5,845 bases of DNA, from contig SKXI01000452.1 in NCBI GenBank assembly GCA_007128515.1, positions 1-5,845 on the forward strand, in the 5' to 3' direction. The position numbers and the translations under genes are program-made. Positions 4,661-5,845 of the stretch are shown one piece after another. This stretch comes from Halococcaceae archaeon (GTDB lineage Archaea; Halobacteriota; Halobacteria; Halobacteriales; Halalkalicoccaceae). Under the pieces are notes generated by a model. That model searched no databases. It was given only the letters and a program-made list of their open reading frames with translations, and was not told the origin of the DNA. Position 1 is the stretch's first letter; each line of letters starts with the position of its first letter.

Positions 4661-5353
4661 GTGAAGAAACGAGCAACGGACGGTCGGACGGTGGGCCCGG
4701 AGAATCGAGTCGAACGTCGGACAGTGCTGCGGGCCGTGATGGGTATTGGGGTCGCTGGACTCGCCGGCTGTCTCGGGGGCAACGGTGACGGGAACGGCGA
4801 GGGTGGCGAGAGCGGAGACGATGAAGACGACGCTGCAAACGACGCTGACGGCGGATCCGAAGGAGGGGACGGACAGGAAAAAAGGGACAGCGACGACGAG
4901 GAGGGAGAAGAATCTGATGCGATCGACGGCTCCGAGGGGGCCTCCGACGACGAGCCCGAGGACGACGCGAGCGCGGAGATCACGTTCCTCGGTGAGACCC
5001 ACACCAGCAGTGGGAGCGACGTCGGGTGTTTCGATGGAGCGACCGAGGACGTACTGCGACAGCTGGTCGCGACGTTCGAATCGGACCGTCACGTCGGGCT
5101 CATCATCAGGACGACGTTCTACGACGACGACTCGGTCCGAGTCTCTCTCGAGGGAGTAGACGTCTCTGCGGTCGATGCCGATCACGAGGGCAGTGCGCAG
5201 TACGTGAGCGAACTGGAACTCGACGAGATAGCGTTCGACGTCGGTGGCGAGGAGGACTTCGCGTCCGGAGCGGTCGATCTGGAACCCTACAATCCGGTCG
5301 CTCACGATGGAAGTCCCGAGGGAATCGAAGTGGAGTTCGATGTACGGTGTTGA
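4661..5353 (+). CDS. Tat-exported lipoprotein with acidic linker, function unknown
   Basis: A 230-aa protein predicted to be exported folded by the Tat system and lipid-anchored on the outside. The signal has twin Arg R19-R20 followed by T-V-L ('ERRTVLRAV'), a hydrophobic core (about 21-35) and lipobox L-A-G-C with Cys37. Residues 38-105 are a low-complexity linker of Gly, Asp, Glu and Ser, typical of haloarchaeal surface lipoproteins. A folded domain (about 106-230) begins 'EITFLGETH' and ends with a Cys as the very last residue. C123 and C230 are the only cysteines after the lipobox and could pair. I recognise no named family for this domain. The start is a GTG at 4661, with GAGGAG (4646-4651) nine bases before it; an internal GTG at codon 11 is possible. 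The TGA overlaps the presumed TTG start of the next lipoprotein gene (TTGA), so they are probably coupled. Confidence 0.85.
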   Translation: MKKRATDGRTVGPENRVERRTVLRAVMGIGVAGLAGCLGGNGDGNGEGGESGDDEDDAANDADGGSEGGDGQEKRDSDDEEGEESDAIDGSEGASDDEPEDDASAEITFLGETHTSSGSDVGCFDGATEDVLRQLVATFESDRHVGLIIRTTFYDDDSVRVSLEGVDVSAVDADHEGSAQYVSELELDEIAFDVGGEEDFASGAVDLEPYNPVAHDGSPEGIEVEFDVRC

Positions 5354-5845
5354 AACCGACAGGGACGGACACGACACCGATACCGACCCGGAGTAGCCAT
5401 CGCAGGATCCGACTCGGTCGACGACGCCCCCTTCCGACACTCGGAGGCGCGGGCATCGCTGGATCCGCCGGCTGTCTCGGGGGCGACGGTGGCGGGAACG
5501 ACAACGAGAGTAACGTGGAGACAGTGACGTGGGCGGAACGGACGACACCGGCGAACCGACCGATGCCGACGACGCGGCCGAGGCGTCCGAGGGGGATACC
5601 GGAAACGGGAGCGACGACGAGCCAGCGGAGACGGACACCGACGACGGGGACGTGTCTATCCCCCCGGCGGACCTCGACACCGACCCCGAAGACGGGTGGG
5701 GAGAACCCCACGACGGTGTCGAGGTGCCCGACGAACCGGGGCGGGCGGTGCTCGTGATCGACGGCGAGCGCTTCGAACTCGAGGGGAACTGCCAGGGTGG
5801 CGAGGTCCACGCCGACGACGAGAACGAGGAACGCGAACTGCGCGC
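5350..5845 (+). pseudogene. Second Tat-type lipoprotein gene, frameshifted and cut by the window edge
   Basis: The first part, from TTG 5350 (or GTG 5347), reads MLKPTGTDTTPIPT and later 'LGRRRPLPTLGGAGIAGSAG' before the lipobox Cys (5470-5472), then 'LGGDGGGNDNESN'. From about 5517 the acidic haloarchaeal-type sequence continues in a different frame: 'GDSDVGGTDDTGEPTDADD', a long Asp/Glu/Thr linker, then 'VSIPPADLDTDPEDGWGEP' and 'AVLVIDGERFELEGNCQGG' to the edge. The downstream frame has a TAA at 5511-5513, so the break falls just after it. One missing base near 5515 (AACGTGG for AACGGTGG) would restore an unbroken 'NESNGGDSDVGG'. It may be a real inactivating mutation, a phase-variable site or a sequencing error. 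Automatic annotation might start a false gene at GTG 5529. The signal region is a near-copy of the preceding lipoprotein's, pointing to a tandem duplication. Function is unknown. Confidence 0.7.

Noticed and set aside
4481..5680. 399-codon minus-strand frame, and the 5106-5810 frame also on minus
   Set aside because: Antisense to the two lipoprotein genes; Ser/Arg-rich composition produced by reading acidic codons backwards.

Overview
The window comes from a haloarchaeon (class Halobacteria). It is GC-rich, and its proteins are strongly acidic and rich in Asp/Glu, with codons ending in G or C. Two proteins carry twin-arginine lipobox signal peptides of the 'RR...LAGCLGG' type. Promoters look archaeal: TATA-like boxes either about 26 bp before an ATG (leaderless) or about 100 bp before it. 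No rRNA, tRNA, CRISPR array or transposase is visible.

Layout, left to right. (1) 1-92, minus: the first 30 codons of a winged-HTH-type regulator that runs off the left edge. (2) 93-555: a long non-coding stretch holding a copy of a palindrome (TCACGSCGTGA), an 89-bp imperfect palindrome, and a 16-bp inverted repeat whose right arm touches the stop codon of the next gene. (3) 556-1497, minus: regulator 1, an ArsR-like winged HTH followed by several zinc-ribbon cysteine pairs. (4) 1498-1778: a divergent regulatory region with two TCACGGCGTGA palindromes 18 bp apart. (5) 1779-3182, plus: a probable operon of a doubtful 80-aa ORF, a lipoprotein and a DUF4870-type membrane protein. (6) 3183-3422: convergent spacer with stem-loops. 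(7) 3423-4373, minus: regulator 2, a paralogue of regulator 1. (8) 4374-4660: a second divergent region, again with the CTCACGGCGTGAG palindrome. (9) 4661-5353, plus: a Tat lipoprotein. (10) 5350-5845, plus: a second, overlapping lipoprotein gene with a one-base frameshift, running off the right edge.

The most striking pattern is a repeated module: a zinc-ribbon winged-HTH regulator transcribed divergently from cell-surface lipoprotein genes. The same rare dyad lies 160-205 bp upstream of all three regulator starts and nowhere else in the window. The two full regulators are nearly identical at DNA level in the HTH-coding segment but much more diverged in the zinc-ribbon half, so they may read the same operator while sensing different inputs. 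This wiring is inferred from sequence; no function has been shown for any of these genes.
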